Origin: a virus
Length of the DNA: 54,028 nt
Reading direction: 5' to 3' (one strand)
Virus record (IMG/VR): IMGVR_UViG_3300021137_000021
Location: 1-54,028 of that record
Every line of letters starts with the position of its first letter. The stretch's first letter is position 1. The translations under genes were made by a program, and so were the position numbers. Of this stretch, positions 47,228 through 54,028 are shown one piece after another. The notes beneath the pieces were generated by a model, which saw nothing but the letters and a program-made list of their open reading frames with translations, did not search any database and was not told the DNA's origin.

Positions 47228-47761
47228 TTATGCCCCTGTCGTATTAGAAACAGAGACCCCATAAAGGTCAATTCTAGAATATTGAACGAATGAACCGGCT
47301 GAAGGAGTAATAGTTAAACTAGTAATCGCTGCTGTACTTAACCATATTCCTGACCATAAGCCAAGCAAACCTGCACTTGTATTGAAATCTGCTCCGTTAA
47401 TTGCTTGAACAGTTTTATATTTGTGAGTGTTTGTATAATCTAAAATATCACCAACGCTTATGCCATAAGTATTTGCGGTATCCGTATTTCCGCCAACCCA
47501 GCCAAGGTCAGTAGACCCTGTAAAACTTGATGAAAATGGGCTTCCCGAATTAGTGCCATTACCGCCTATGTAATGTGTATAGTAATTTCCTACCGTGAAA
47601 TCACTATTGAAATTGAGTGGCATATTTGTTCCGGAAGAACCTGATGATCTTCCAAAAGCGCGAATATGTAAATGGGTGAATGTTTGAGGAATTGAAGAAA
47701 ATGTAATGGAAGCTGCTCCACCTGAACCGACAGTAGAACTAGCAATAGGGTACATACTCAT
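47228..47761 (-). CDS. Adhesin-array protein, family copy (177 aa)
   Basis: 177 residues. 'ASSTVGSGGAASITFSSIPQ' then 'TFTHLHIRAFGRSSGSSGTN', 'GGNGTNSGSPFSSSFTGSTD', 'GDILDYTNTHKYKTVQAING' and 'FVQYSRIDLYGVSVSNTTGA'. The same G-S-G-G..I.F.[SN].I-P-Q and Y-G-V ends as the family. It overlaps the gene upstream by four bases (ATGA), so the array is translated in a chain. Confidence 0.65.
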   Translation of the reverse strand: MSMYPIASSTVGSGGAASITFSSIPQTFTHLHIRAFGRSSGSSGTNMPLNFNSDFTVGNYYTHYIGGNGTNSGSPFSSSFTGSTDLGWVGGNTDTANTYGISVGDILDYTNTHKYKTVQAINGADFNTSAGLLGLWSGIWLSTAAITSLTITPSAGSFVQYSRIDLYGVSVSNTTGA

Positions 47762-48333
47762 TGACCTACGCTCCTAACGCCATATAGAGCCGCACTTGAA
47801 CCTGCTACAAAATTGCCATAAGTGGCTACTTGCAAAGTAGTAATTGCAGATGTTTGCGCCCAAAGACCAATAGTTAAAGCAGATACCCCTGAACCATTGA
47901 CATTTCCGGCGCTTTGGATTAAGCAACTTTTATTTGTCGTAGTGCTGGCATAATTTAATAAATGTGCTTCGCTCATGCCATATAAATTGCTAGGCGCGCC
48001 CGAACTTGGAAATACTGCAACTGTTGATTGGAAGCCGTATGTAGGGCTTGATGTTGTGAATCTATTTGATGCGTAAGAAGAACCATTGCCATACAAACCT
48101 GTTGCGCTAAAATTAGCAGTTCCTGACGCCTGTTGCGTGTATAAAGATAATCCTGAAGGCAGCACTCCACCGATATCTGATCTGCCATATACAACCAAAT
48201 ATAAATCTTGATAGATTTGCGGAATGTTATTGAAATAAATAACAGCCGTAGTGGTAGTTAAAGATTGATATCCAAGAGGAACATAAGCGCCATGAGCGCT
48301 AGCATTAAGAGAAGGAATAAGAGCAGGACTCAT
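47758..48333 (-). CDS. Adhesin-array protein, family copy (191 aa)
   Basis: 191 residues from the ATG at 48333, which overlaps the TGA of the preceding gene (ATGA); the frame opens nine codons earlier without better support. 'MSPALIPSLNASAHGAYVPL' is a short attachment leader; then 'TTAVIYFNNIPQIYQDLYLV', 'VYGRSDIGGVLPSGLSLYTQ', 'YGNGSSYASNRFTTSSPTYG', 'AHLLNYASTTTNKSCLIQSA' and 'AGSSAALYGVRSVGQ'. Most divergent family member. Confidence 0.65.
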   Translation of the reverse strand: MSPALIPSLNASAHGAYVPLGYQSLTTTTAVIYFNNIPQIYQDLYLVVYGRSDIGGVLPSGLSLYTQQASGTANFSATGLYGNGSSYASNRFTTSSPTYGFQSTVAVFPSSGAPSNLYGMSEAHLLNYASTTTNKSCLIQSAGNVNGSGVSALTIGLWAQTSAITTLQVATYGNFVAGSSAALYGVRSVGQ

Positions 48334-48815
48334 GCGGTGATATCTCCTACCAAGACCCACGTATCTGTGGCTCTCTTAATAAGAGTTGCTGCTGACCACT
48401 GGGCACGAAGCTTTAGCCCAGGGTTTGAATTTAATGTCACCCCGCTTGTTGCTGCTACAGTCACCTGACCAGTGTTTGTTTGAAGTAACTGGATTTGTGT
48501 ACCGATTGGGAAAGCCACTGTAGCGTTTACTGGGATTGTGAGAGTAATAGGTGAGGTGTTGCTAAGCTCAATGTTCTTAGAAACATCTGTCAAAACCAAG
48601 GTATACGATGTTCCTGTTTGGGCGTTTGTCACCATAGTTGGAAATGCGATTTGGTTGACGTATGCGAGAGCTGTCCAGGTAGAAGTACCGTTGCCGATCT
48701 TCATATAACCAGTATCGGTCTCAACGCCTGGCTCACCAGCTGCAAGAATTGGGTTTGTGGAAGTCCAAAGAGCCGCTGTACCACGGCGTAGTTGAATCTG
48801 TGTTTGTACAGCCAT
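48330..48815 (-). CDS. Tail tip protein with Mtd-N-like domain
   Basis: 161 residues. 'MAVQTQIQLRRGTAALWTST' then 'NPILAAGEPGVETDTGYMKI' and 'GNGTSTWTALAYVNQ' is the small beta domain of phage major tropism determinants and other fibre tips (R-R-G-T-A-A-x-W-T-x-x-N-P-x-L-x-x-G-E-x-G-x-E-x-D-T-G-x-x-K-I-G-x-G). The remaining residues form a beta-rich part with 'YTLVLTDVSKNIELSNTSPI' and 'IQLLQTNTGQVTVAATSGVT', typical of fibre ends. It starts in the stop of the 135-residue gene (TAATG). Confidence 0.75.
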   Translation of the reverse strand: MAVQTQIQLRRGTAALWTSTNPILAAGEPGVETDTGYMKIGNGTSTWTALAYVNQIAFPTMVTNAQTGTSYTLVLTDVSKNIELSNTSPITLTIPVNATVAFPIGTQIQLLQTNTGQVTVAATSGVTLNSNPGLKLRAQWSAATLIKRATDTWVLVGDITA

Positions 48816-49222
48816 TATGGCGTTCCTCCGTTAAACGTATTAGCCCAACTTGCGGTGGTTGGATCGCCACCGTTATATGCAGCAATACTATCATAAGTTC
48901 CGCCATCTACGGCTGTGATAATAGAGCTTGCTGCGCCACTGCCTCCGGCACCTACTTCTAACCAGTAGCTAGAGTAGTAGATAAACAGCTGACCGGTATT
49001 AGAGTCAAACCACAAAGCTCCCGTAGTTGGGGTTGGCGTGGTTGGGGCTGTTGCCGAAACTGTGATGCTTCCGCCACCGCCTGCAATGGTTGTCCATGCT
49101 GTGCCGTTATAGACCTTTACGGTATTGCTGGTGGTATTGAAATATAGGTCGCCTACTGTACCCGTAGCTGGGTCAGCTGCCTCATTTAAGAGGTTTATAG
49201 GGGTCAGGAATGGGCGTGACAC
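48815..49222 (-). CDS. Fibre-associated protein (135 aa)
   Basis: 135 residues. The N-terminus 'MSRPFLTPINLLNEA' parallels the next fibre gene upstream ('MARSFLTPINLNQNE'), so both probably dock to the same site. Then 'GTVGDLYFNTTSNTVKVYNG', 'TAWTTIAGGGGSITVSATAP', 'TGALWFDSNTGQLFIYYSSY' and 'VDGGTYDSI' repeat the Y-F-N-T-x-x-N-x-x-x-V-Y-N-G-T-A-W fibre motif. Glycine-rich ending 'GGTYDSIAAYNGGDPTT' is found at the ends of many tail fibre proteins. Confidence 0.65.
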   Translation of the reverse strand: MSRPFLTPINLLNEAADPATGTVGDLYFNTTSNTVKVYNGTAWTTIAGGGGSITVSATAPTTPTPTTGALWFDSNTGQLFIYYSSYWLEVGAGGSGAASSIITAVDGGTYDSIAAYNGGDPTTASWANTFNGGTP

Positions 49223-49231
49223 CTAAGCCTC

Positions 49232-50989
49232 CTATGCGTGGACTACTACTCGGATTTGGTTCGTTGTAGGGGCGTTTGCAAAGGCTACTGTAATTGTGTT
49301 CGTAGTAGAGTGCGTAACGTCCGCAACATACTCAACAAAAGTTGAGTTATCGTACAATGTTACCATGACATCTTGTGTTCCGAGATTGTGGGTGACTGTG
49401 AAGGATGTGCTTGAACCGTTACCGATTGATGTAGCGTACTTACGTACTACCACAGTGCTGTCTACGGCCACTGTATTGGCTGTAGCGGCTCCGGATCCTG
49501 TAAGGGTAATACCAAGACCAGCGGTTACTGTTAGGCCGCTAGAAGAGGTTGCAAGGCCTGAATTGGTGGCAAGGAGGATCAAGGCACCAGAGGAGTTTGT
49601 TGTCAAACCACCTGTGCTTGTTGGGTTAAAGGTTAAGCCACTGCTTGAGGTAGCAAGACCTGAAGTAGATGGGAGAAGGATGTACCCGCCAGTAGATCCT
49701 GTAGCCAAACCGCCAGTTGATAGTGGGGCAAAGGTGAAGTTAGATCCGGTTAGGGATACGCCGTTAGAAGCTGTGTAAGTTCCAGCACCAGAGAACTGAG
49801 TAAAGTTAAGTCCGTCTGTACCAAACTTGATACCGTCATATGGAGTTGTTGAGGTACCAACTACTGTCTGTACCCAACCAGTCTTTCCATATACTGTTCC
49901 GTATGATACGTAGATAAAGTCACCAGCAACTACCTGAGCCTGAATATGGTTGTCATAGTCAGTAGCACGGGTGAGAACAGTTGCTACGCCTGAAGATCCG
50001 TTTGTTGTTACGGTATAGATACCGTTAGCAATAGAGGTTGATCCCGCATAAGCAGTAACACCGCCTGTTACAAGAACACGGTCACCAAGTTGAAGTGGAT
50101 CTGGACCAGTATCAATTGTTAGCTGACCTGTTGCAGCATAAGTAATTGTTGCACCAACACCTGTACCACCATCAGCACCAGTTGTACCGGCTGCGTAGGT
50201 ACCCGCAATAGTTCCTGCAATTAAGAATTCAACAGAACCGTGAACGTTAAGTGAGCTTGCAGCTGCATCAGCGTATGCCTTGTTAACTGCATCTCCAGCG
50301 TTAACTGGTGTTGCAAGATTTGTGATGCTGTATCCGCCCATAGAGAATGAAGCGGTTGGTGTACCAAAGGTATTAAGTGGGAAGTTAGCAGTAGTGAGGC
50401 CGTGGCTGTGACCTGAGTCAGAAGCTGTTCCTACTGAACCTGCAGTGCTAGATGTAGAAGATACTGCGTTAGCTGCTGTAGCAGAAAGTGATGGGGTTCC
50501 GTGTGTGTGGTCTGAGTGAGCCACTGTTGTAGCAGAACCTGTTGAAGCTGAGATGCCGTATGTAATAGCGGCTGTTACTGAACCAAACCCCGGACCAGCA
50601 TGTGTGTGGTCTGCACGAGCGTAGTTAGTTGATGTTCCATCAGCAGATGTGCCCGCAATAGTAAGAGCGGTAGATTGACCAGAACCAAAAGCCTGAGTCT
50701 GTTGCCAAACAGTTCCGTTTGACTCATAGATCAAATAGTTATCGGTTGCGTAGTAGAACGTACCGGCAGAAACTGACGATGCTGTTGGACGAGCTGAGAG
50801 TGTACCAGCAGAGATTGCTCCTGCTTCAGCCCATGCGGTACCGTTGTAGATGTAAAGATTGTTAGTGCTGGTGTTGTAGTAAACCTGACCTGTTACAGGC
50901 GTTGACGGTGCTGTAGCTAGGTTTTGAATACGAGCATTCTGAAGTTCATTCTGATTCAGATTGATCGGGGTTAGAAAACTACGGGCCAT
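49232..50989 (-). CDS. Long tail fibre protein
   Basis: 585 residues, with AAGGAG twelve bases before the ATG. The base 'MARSFLTPINLNQNELQNAR' is followed by 'GQVYYNTSTNNLYIYNGTAW', 'NYARADHTHAG', 'VAHSDHTHGTPSLS' and 'SDSGHSHGLTTANFPL', giving three H-x-H motifs as in metal-binding fibre shafts. 'MGGYSITNLATPVNAGDAVN' then 'KAYADA' is the standard fibre hinge. Further on is a 'LGDRVLVTGGVTAYAGSTSI' beta domain, Ser/Gly/Thr-rich repeats ('TGGLATGSTGGYILLPSTSG') and a closing domain 'SFTVTHNLGTQDVMVTLYDN' that resembles the 119-residue protein upstream. Confidence 0.85.
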   Translation of the reverse strand: MARSFLTPINLNQNELQNARIQNLATAPSTPVTGQVYYNTSTNNLYIYNGTAWAEAGAISAGTLSARPTASSVSAGTFYYATDNYLIYESNGTVWQQTQAFGSGQSTALTIAGTSADGTSTNYARADHTHAGPGFGSVTAAITYGISASTGSATTVAHSDHTHGTPSLSATAANAVSSTSSTAGSVGTASDSGHSHGLTTANFPLNTFGTPTASFSMGGYSITNLATPVNAGDAVNKAYADAAASSLNVHGSVEFLIAGTIAGTYAAGTTGADGGTGVGATITYAATGQLTIDTGPDPLQLGDRVLVTGGVTAYAGSTSIANGIYTVTTNGSSGVATVLTRATDYDNHIQAQVVAGDFIYVSYGTVYGKTGWVQTVVGTSTTPYDGIKFGTDGLNFTQFSGAGTYTASNGVSLTGSNFTFAPLSTGGLATGSTGGYILLPSTSGLATSSSGLTFNPTSTGGLTTNSSGALILLATNSGLATSSSGLTVTAGLGITLTGSGAATANTVAVDSTVVVRKYATSIGNGSSTSFTVTHNLGTQDVMVTLYDNSTFVEYVADVTHSTTNTITVAFANAPTTNQIRVVVHA

Positions 50990-51001
50990 TTATTCTTCTC
51001 C

Positions 51002-51361
51002 TTAAGAAAGGTAAGCGTTTCCACTAAAAGCCGAGGTGAACGTGACAGTCAGGTTGTTCGTATCGGTGTAGTGGATCTCACCTTCTACTATGGTACCTGC
51101 TGAGTCTACAACAGTTACGTTCGGATAAAAGTTTAAATTATGCTGAATTACCCAGGTATTGTTTGGAACCATCTGGGTATAGTTAAAGGCAATAGCTGGA
51201 ATAGCTAGTGTCTGGCTAGTTAAAACAATAGGAGCCGGCTCATTGATTGTTACGGCTTCTTGGTTGCAATTCCCGCAGGTACAGGTTCCTGTGCCACTGC
51301 AAGAATAGGTTATATTAGTTGTGGCTGATGTGCCAGAAGGGGTCCAGACTGTAGGGCTCAT
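51002..51361 (-). CDS. Small virion protein with Cys-rich N-terminus (119 aa)
   Basis: 119 residues. 'TYSCSGTGTCTCGNCNQEAV' has four Cys in C-x5-C-x-C-x2-C. The C-terminal half 'NNTWVIQHNLNFYPNVTVVD', 'SAGTIVEGEIHYTDTNNLTV' and 'TFTSAFSGNAYLS' is the H-N-L-x-x-x-P-x-V-x-V-x-D-S-x-G-x-x-V-x-G-x-I-x-Y module common at phage tail ends. The same module closes the 585-residue fibre. It starts in the stop of the connector gene (ATGA). Perhaps a short fibre or baseplate decoration. Confidence 0.6.
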   Translation of the reverse strand: MSPTVWTPSGTSATTNITYSCSGTGTCTCGNCNQEAVTINEPAPIVLTSQTLAIPAIAFNYTQMVPNNTWVIQHNLNFYPNVTVVDSAGTIVEGEIHYTDTNNLTVTFTSAFSGNAYLS

Positions 51362-52701
51362 ACGACACCATATCCTGAAGAGTTAGTGACCGATGGGAAG
51401 GTGTGGACTTTACCGCCAAAGTATGTCTTTATTAGGCCGTTTTGGTCAGTCAACCTTAGGTCATAGTACGAAGTTCTTGGAAGTCTTTCCGTGACACTGC
51501 TTGGAAGAGTCATCTTTAATAGGCTTGGGTAAGACCCGCCCAAAGGAGTTACCTTTGTAATACTAAAGGTGCCTAGTACAACAGGACCAACTTGTGAGAA
51601 GTCGCTGTTCTGGTATAGGACAATCTCTGAAGCTGGGGTGTAATTGGTAAGATCAAAGGTAAAGCCGAATTCCATAGCAAAGTCGTCTCCAGAGTACATC
51701 TCCAGATCCTGTACCATAATTGGCTCTGGGGGTGTAACATCCCCGTATGTAGGCATTGGTAGCATGACACGCTGTGGTAGGGACCAATCGTCAACCTCTT
51801 GTGGCCTATAGATAGGGACATAACGATTTGTAAGGCGGCTGATACGGCGCAAGCTAGCAACCTCAATACGGTAAAGACCGACATTGAGCATAGCACAGAG
51901 TTCTTTGTACTGTTCTTTACGGGTTTGTACAATCTCCATCAACTGACGATAGCGTTCAGTTCTAGGGATATTTACTCCATCAGGAGAAAGAATGTCAATA
52001 TCAAATGCCGCATCAGTTGCCAAGGTATATAGGGCCAAGGTTGACGCCAAAATAGTTAGTGGGTACTCTTCAATAGGCGGCAAGAAAGCAAGTTGAGTAA
52101 TACTACTGCCCAAACTTGTGGTTTCTGTACCGGCATGTTGAGTAAAAGCTGTGTTGATAAAGTAAGCAATGTCAGAGTCTGTAAAGTAGCGATATGCCTG
52201 ACCTGAGATATTAATGATGGCGCCATTAACTGGGGCCACTGCCAAGGTAAGAACTCCTGTGCCCTCTTCAATAATAGCTGTAGAAGATACGCTCTGAGTA
52301 TTTATTGAGGCTACTGCCTGAGCTGAAGGGGCATTGGTGATTGCTGTACCTGTGGCACTGCTGGCCACTGTAAAACCTGTTGCTGTAACCCCGGTAATAA
52401 GAACATTTGTTAGGTTAAAGGCTGTGGTAGAAAGGCCTGTAATAGTTACTTGTTGTCCCACTACAAAGTTGTTGCTTGGAGTTACATATGTAATAACGCC
52501 TAAAGAGGCTGAAGCTCCTGTGACAACCGCTGTTGAGGCTGGAGTTGTTATGTTAACTGAAAGGGTAGAACCTTGAACTGGAGCCTGAGAAAGTTGAAAA
52601 CGGGCCGTAGAGCCATCTCCGGTTAGTACGTCTACGAAGGATCGTGCAGTATCGCCAAGTTCTGAGCGTAAACTGCTGGAAAGCGCACTTAATGTTGCCA
52701 C
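51358..52701 (-). CDS. Probable neck/connector protein with inserted FCCH-like module
   Basis: 447 residues starting at GTG with GGAGG four bases before. The N-terminus 'LSSSLRSELGDTARSFVDVL' and the core 'DSDIAYFINTAFTQHAGTET' then 'YPLTILASTLALYTLATDAA' and 'ERYRQLMEIVQTRKEQYKEL' resemble head-tail connector or neck proteins with a helical adaptor. Residues about 68-131 ('TYVTPSNNFVVGQQVTITGL' to 'AQAVASI') are an inserted beta module shared with three other virion proteins. The C-terminal part ('LEMYSGDDFAMEFGFTFDLT', 'YYDLRLTDQNGLIKTYFGGK') is a beta domain typical of tail-end proteins. Assignment is by pattern. Confidence 0.5.
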   Translation of the reverse strand: MATLSALSSSLRSELGDTARSFVDVLTGDGSTARFQLSQAPVQGSTLSVNITTPASTAVVTGASASLGVITYVTPSNNFVVGQQVTITGLSTTAFNLTNVLITGVTATGFTVASSATGTAITNAPSAQAVASINTQSVSSTAIIEEGTGVLTLAVAPVNGAIINISGQAYRYFTDSDIAYFINTAFTQHAGTETTSLGSSITQLAFLPPIEEYPLTILASTLALYTLATDAAFDIDILSPDGVNIPRTERYRQLMEIVQTRKEQYKELCAMLNVGLYRIEVASLRRISRLTNRYVPIYRPQEVDDWSLPQRVMLPMPTYGDVTPPEPIMVQDLEMYSGDDFAMEFGFTFDLTNYTPASEIVLYQNSDFSQVGPVVLGTFSITKVTPLGGSYPSLLKMTLPSSVTERLPRTSYYDLRLTDQNGLIKTYFGGKVHTFPSVTNSSGYGVV

Positions 52702-52759
52702 AAATCCTCCATCGGAATAGTAGGTAAATCATCCAACAAAACAAGCAATTAGTCTTGCT

Positions 52760-52804
52760 AAAAAAAGGGCTCTCATAGACAGGAGGGCGGTTGTCTATGA
52801 GAGC
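52760..52804 (-). terminator. Strong rho-independent terminator after the capsid genes
   Basis: Perfect 13-bp inverted repeat, arms 52769-52781 and 52792-52804, with a ten-base loop. On the transcribed strand the stem is followed by CC and a run of seven T (52766-52760). This is a textbook intrinsic terminator ten to fifteen bases after the stop of the 122-residue gene and separates capsid genes from the connector and fibre genes. Confidence 0.93.
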
Positions 52805-52820
52805 GATCTAGGGGTGCAGC

Positions 52821-53189
52821 TTACATACGGTCGTACAAGTAACCCTTTTCCTGAAGGTGTGCTGCGACATGCTTCGGTACCTTGTACTTCTTACCTGCTT
52901 GGAAAGAATAATGATTACCAGAGCCAATTGTGACCATATCTAGGTTCTCAGCTACTCGGATGATGACCTGGTCATCTGCAAGGCTTACGCCTACGCTTTC
53001 AACTTCATCAAGAACTGTTGGTGCTTCTGGCTTCTGTGTAAGATCAACGACTTCAGTCTCATCTTTGTGAGCCTTAGTCTGTGTAGCTAATGAAATCTCA
53101 TTAGCACGCTCTGCTAGCGCTTCTGCGTTTGCCTCTAGTAGGGCCTCACGCTGACGTCCTGTAACATCTGTAACTTTTGCTTTTGCCAC
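52821..53189 (-). CDS. Small capsid-proximal hypothetical protein (122 aa)
   Basis: 122 residues. A helical, charged N-terminal part ('GRQREALLEANAEALAERAN') is followed by an acidic linker and a small beta domain 'QVIIRVAENLDMVTIGSGNH', 'YSFQAGKKYKVPKHVAAHLQ' and 'EKGYLYDRM'. The Y-K-V-P-x-x-V-A-x-H-L-x-x-K-G-Y ending occurs in small proteins just downstream of capsid genes in various actinophages, where they may stabilise the head or serve in head completion. A strong terminator follows, so it is the last gene of the capsid transcript. Confidence 0.55.
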   Translation of the reverse strand: MAKAKVTDVTGRQREALLEANAEALAERANEISLATQTKAHKDETEVVDLTQKPEAPTVLDEVESVGVSLADDQVIIRVAENLDMVTIGSGNHYSFQAGKKYKVPKHVAAHLQEKGYLYDRM

Positions 53190-53205
53190 GATATATATTC
53201 TCCTG

Positions 53206-53739
53206 TTAGTTAGATTGTTTAATGTACTTAATTGCGGCCTTTAGAAGTTCTATATTGTCCATAAACCTACCTAAGCCATTATTGCACTGATTACAAAGAA
53301 GTCCCCTTACTTCACCGGTATCGTGGGAATGATCCACACAAGCCTCTGAAGTATCAGAAAACGGAGTTTTGCAGATGGCACAGGATTCCTCCTGATCTTT
53401 CCACATCTCCTGAAACTGTTCCCACTCAATACCGTATTTACTTCTACGATTATGTGTAGATATGCATTTTCTACAGCTTCTAGAGCCATCCGATTTAATT
53501 CTAGTGTTCTCTTCGTTGTATTCATGACCATTTGCACAATGGGTCTTATTCTTATTCCAAGTTCCTATAGTATCTGATTCAGGTATTCCTTTACGCTTTC
53601 TTTGCCAATTCATTCGGCAAATCTTGCAAATTACCTTACCAGCTAATCTAGCCCCTTTGGGATATGTATAAGCAGTTTCTTCTGTAACCATATGTCCGTT
53701 AGAACATATACTGCCAATATTCAATTTTATTCTTGCCAT
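53206..53739 (-). CDS. Endonuclease VII-like protein (probable homing endonuclease)
   Basis: 177 residues from the ATG at 53739 with GGAGG five bases upstream; the frame opens 13 codons earlier inside a hairpin. The C-terminal domain has C120-x2-C123, D136-H137-x-H139, C149-x2-C152 and 'LGRFMDNIELLKAAIKYI', the recombination endonuclease VII zinc and catalytic layout. Before it lies a zinc module C68-x2-GHEY-x15-C89-x2-C92, and C12-x-x-x-H and C38-x2-C41 form another. It sits directly after the capsid gene, a common insertion site for free-standing endonucleases, and may be selfish or may resolve branched DNA for packaging. Confidence 0.82.
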   Translation of the reverse strand: MARIKLNIGSICSNGHMVTEETAYTYPKGARLAGKVICKICRMNWQRKRKGIPESDTIGTWNKNKTHCANGHEYNEENTRIKSDGSRSCRKCISTHNRRSKYGIEWEQFQEMWKDQEESCAICKTPFSDTSEACVDHSHDTGEVRGLLCNQCNNGLGRFMDNIELLKAAIKYIKQSN

Positions 53740-53753
53740 GTTGCCTCCGATAC

Positions 53754-53784
53754 CTAAGAGTGAAGGTTTACCCCTCACCCTTAG
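53754..53784 (-). promoter_or_regulatory. Hairpin between the capsid gene and the endonuclease gene
   Basis: CTAAGAGTGAAGG (53754-53766) pairs with CCTCACCCTTAG (53773-53784) over about 12 positions with two imperfections. No U-run follows on the transcribed strand. The stem ends six bases before the endonuclease Shine-Dalgarno, so it could protect the capsid mRNA 3' end or hold down endonuclease translation. Role inferred. Confidence 0.4.
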
Positions 53785-53823
53785 TATATCAGAGTTCAGA
53801 CTTATTACAGACCAGTTTGGGTC

Positions 53824-54028
53824 CTAATTCGTCTCGGCTATGACCACACTTTGGTCAGTTATGAGCCCTAGACCGTAAATTGCGTACCAAGCAAGTGCAT
53901 GCTCACGACCGAAGTCCAAGATACCACCATCACGAAGCTCAACTGGAAGTGAGATAGCGTGACCGAATGCGTTGTCTCCAATGAAGATAGCTGAGTAGCG
54001 ATCGTTTGAACCGTTACCTGTAGCTGTT
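53824..54028 (-). CDS. Major capsid protein, C-terminal part (runs off right edge)
   Basis: The last 67 residues before TAG at 53824 are visible. 'RYSAIFIGDNAFGHAISLPV' then 'ELRDGGILDFGREHALAWYA' and 'IYGLGLITDQSVVIAETN' resemble the end of phage major capsid proteins, where an I-x-I-G-x-x-A-F strand is followed by a G-x-x-D-F-G-R-E-H-x-L-A-W-Y-x-x-x-G-x-x-x-I motif and a closing V-V-x-A-E-T strand. Position ahead of the small capsid-proximal gene and terminator fits. Since only a third to a fifth is visible, the family (HK97-type) is inferred. Confidence 0.6.
   Translation of the reverse strand, partial: TATGNGSNDRYSAIFIGDNAFGHAISLPVELRDGGILDFGREHALAWYAIYGLGLITDQSVVIAETN

Noticed and set aside
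48330-48815. Possible diversity-generating retroelement at the Mtd-N-like tail tip gene
   Set aside because: The domain recalls a major tropism determinant, but I found no reverse transcriptase frame, no template/variable repeat pair and no C-type lectin end in the window.
52702-52740. Promoter-like TTGTTT-N16-TACTAT after the capsid terminator
   Set aside because: The start site would fall next to the Shine-Dalgarno of the following gene, leaving almost no leader, so it is not convincing.
1-54028. Plus-strand open frames
   Set aside because: They all lie opposite real genes, lack ribosome sites and have shadow-like composition; none overlaps a gap in the minus-strand annotation.

Overview
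The window reads as about 54 kb of a tailed bacteriophage genome of the contractile-tail (myovirus) type. Every gene I can support lies on the minus strand, so transcription runs from the right edge (54028) towards position 1. Genes are tightly packed, often with TAATG or ATGA stop/start overlaps. I see no tRNA, insertion sequence, CRISPR array, integrase or ribosomal gene. Two WhiB-like Fe-S proteins point to an actinobacterial host, because this family is essentially confined to Actinobacteria and their phages. The AT-leaning composition argues against the classical high-GC Streptomyces and Mycobacterium hosts. A low-GC actinobacterium, such as the freshwater acI/Nanopelagicales group, is my inference, not a demonstrated fact.

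Layout in transcription order. (1) 54028-52760: C-terminus of the probable major capsid protein, an endonuclease VII-like gene, a small capsid-proximal protein, then a strong intrinsic terminator. (2) 52701-44597: a probable neck/connector protein followed by fibre and adhesin genes, including a tandem family of five genes carrying six copies of one domain. (3) 44592-35108: five repeats of a unit made of one long tail-fibre gene plus one 53-59 residue partner gene, then two more fibre-like proteins; one of these has a cysteine- and tyrosine-rich insertion. (4) 35072-32049: small conserved phage proteins, a neck-type virion protein and a run of coupled lysine-rich mini-genes, closed by a second terminator. 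(5) 31942-14837: the contractile tail in canonical order: tail completion protein, sheath, tube, assembly chaperone with a probable +1 frameshift, tape measure with two lytic domains, LysM baseplate protein, split hub, spike, gp25 wedge, baseplate J and a 1248-residue receptor-type protein. (6) 14827-1: a small membrane protein, then replication and recombination: initiator-like protein with an AT-rich palindrome cluster inside its gene, helicase loader, SWIM-type zinc protein, DnaB-like helicase, WhiB, zinc-ribbon proteins, DnaG-like primase, dNMP kinase, HNH endonuclease, Snf2 helicase, ribbon-helix-helix and MerR-like regulators, ssDNA-binding-like protein, family A DNA polymerase, RecA, a PD-(D/E)XK resolvase-like protein, a second WhiB and the start of a Cas4-like exonuclease.

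The replication genes form a nearly complete self-encoded replisome (initiator, loader, helicase, primase, polymerase, SSB-like, recombinase). The tail module is conventional. The unusual part is about 15 kb devoted to fibres and adhesins, with gene amplification at two places. Terminase and portal genes must lie outside the window, and I found no separate endolysin within it. Positions come from reading the sequence; a few starts could be off by a base or a codon.
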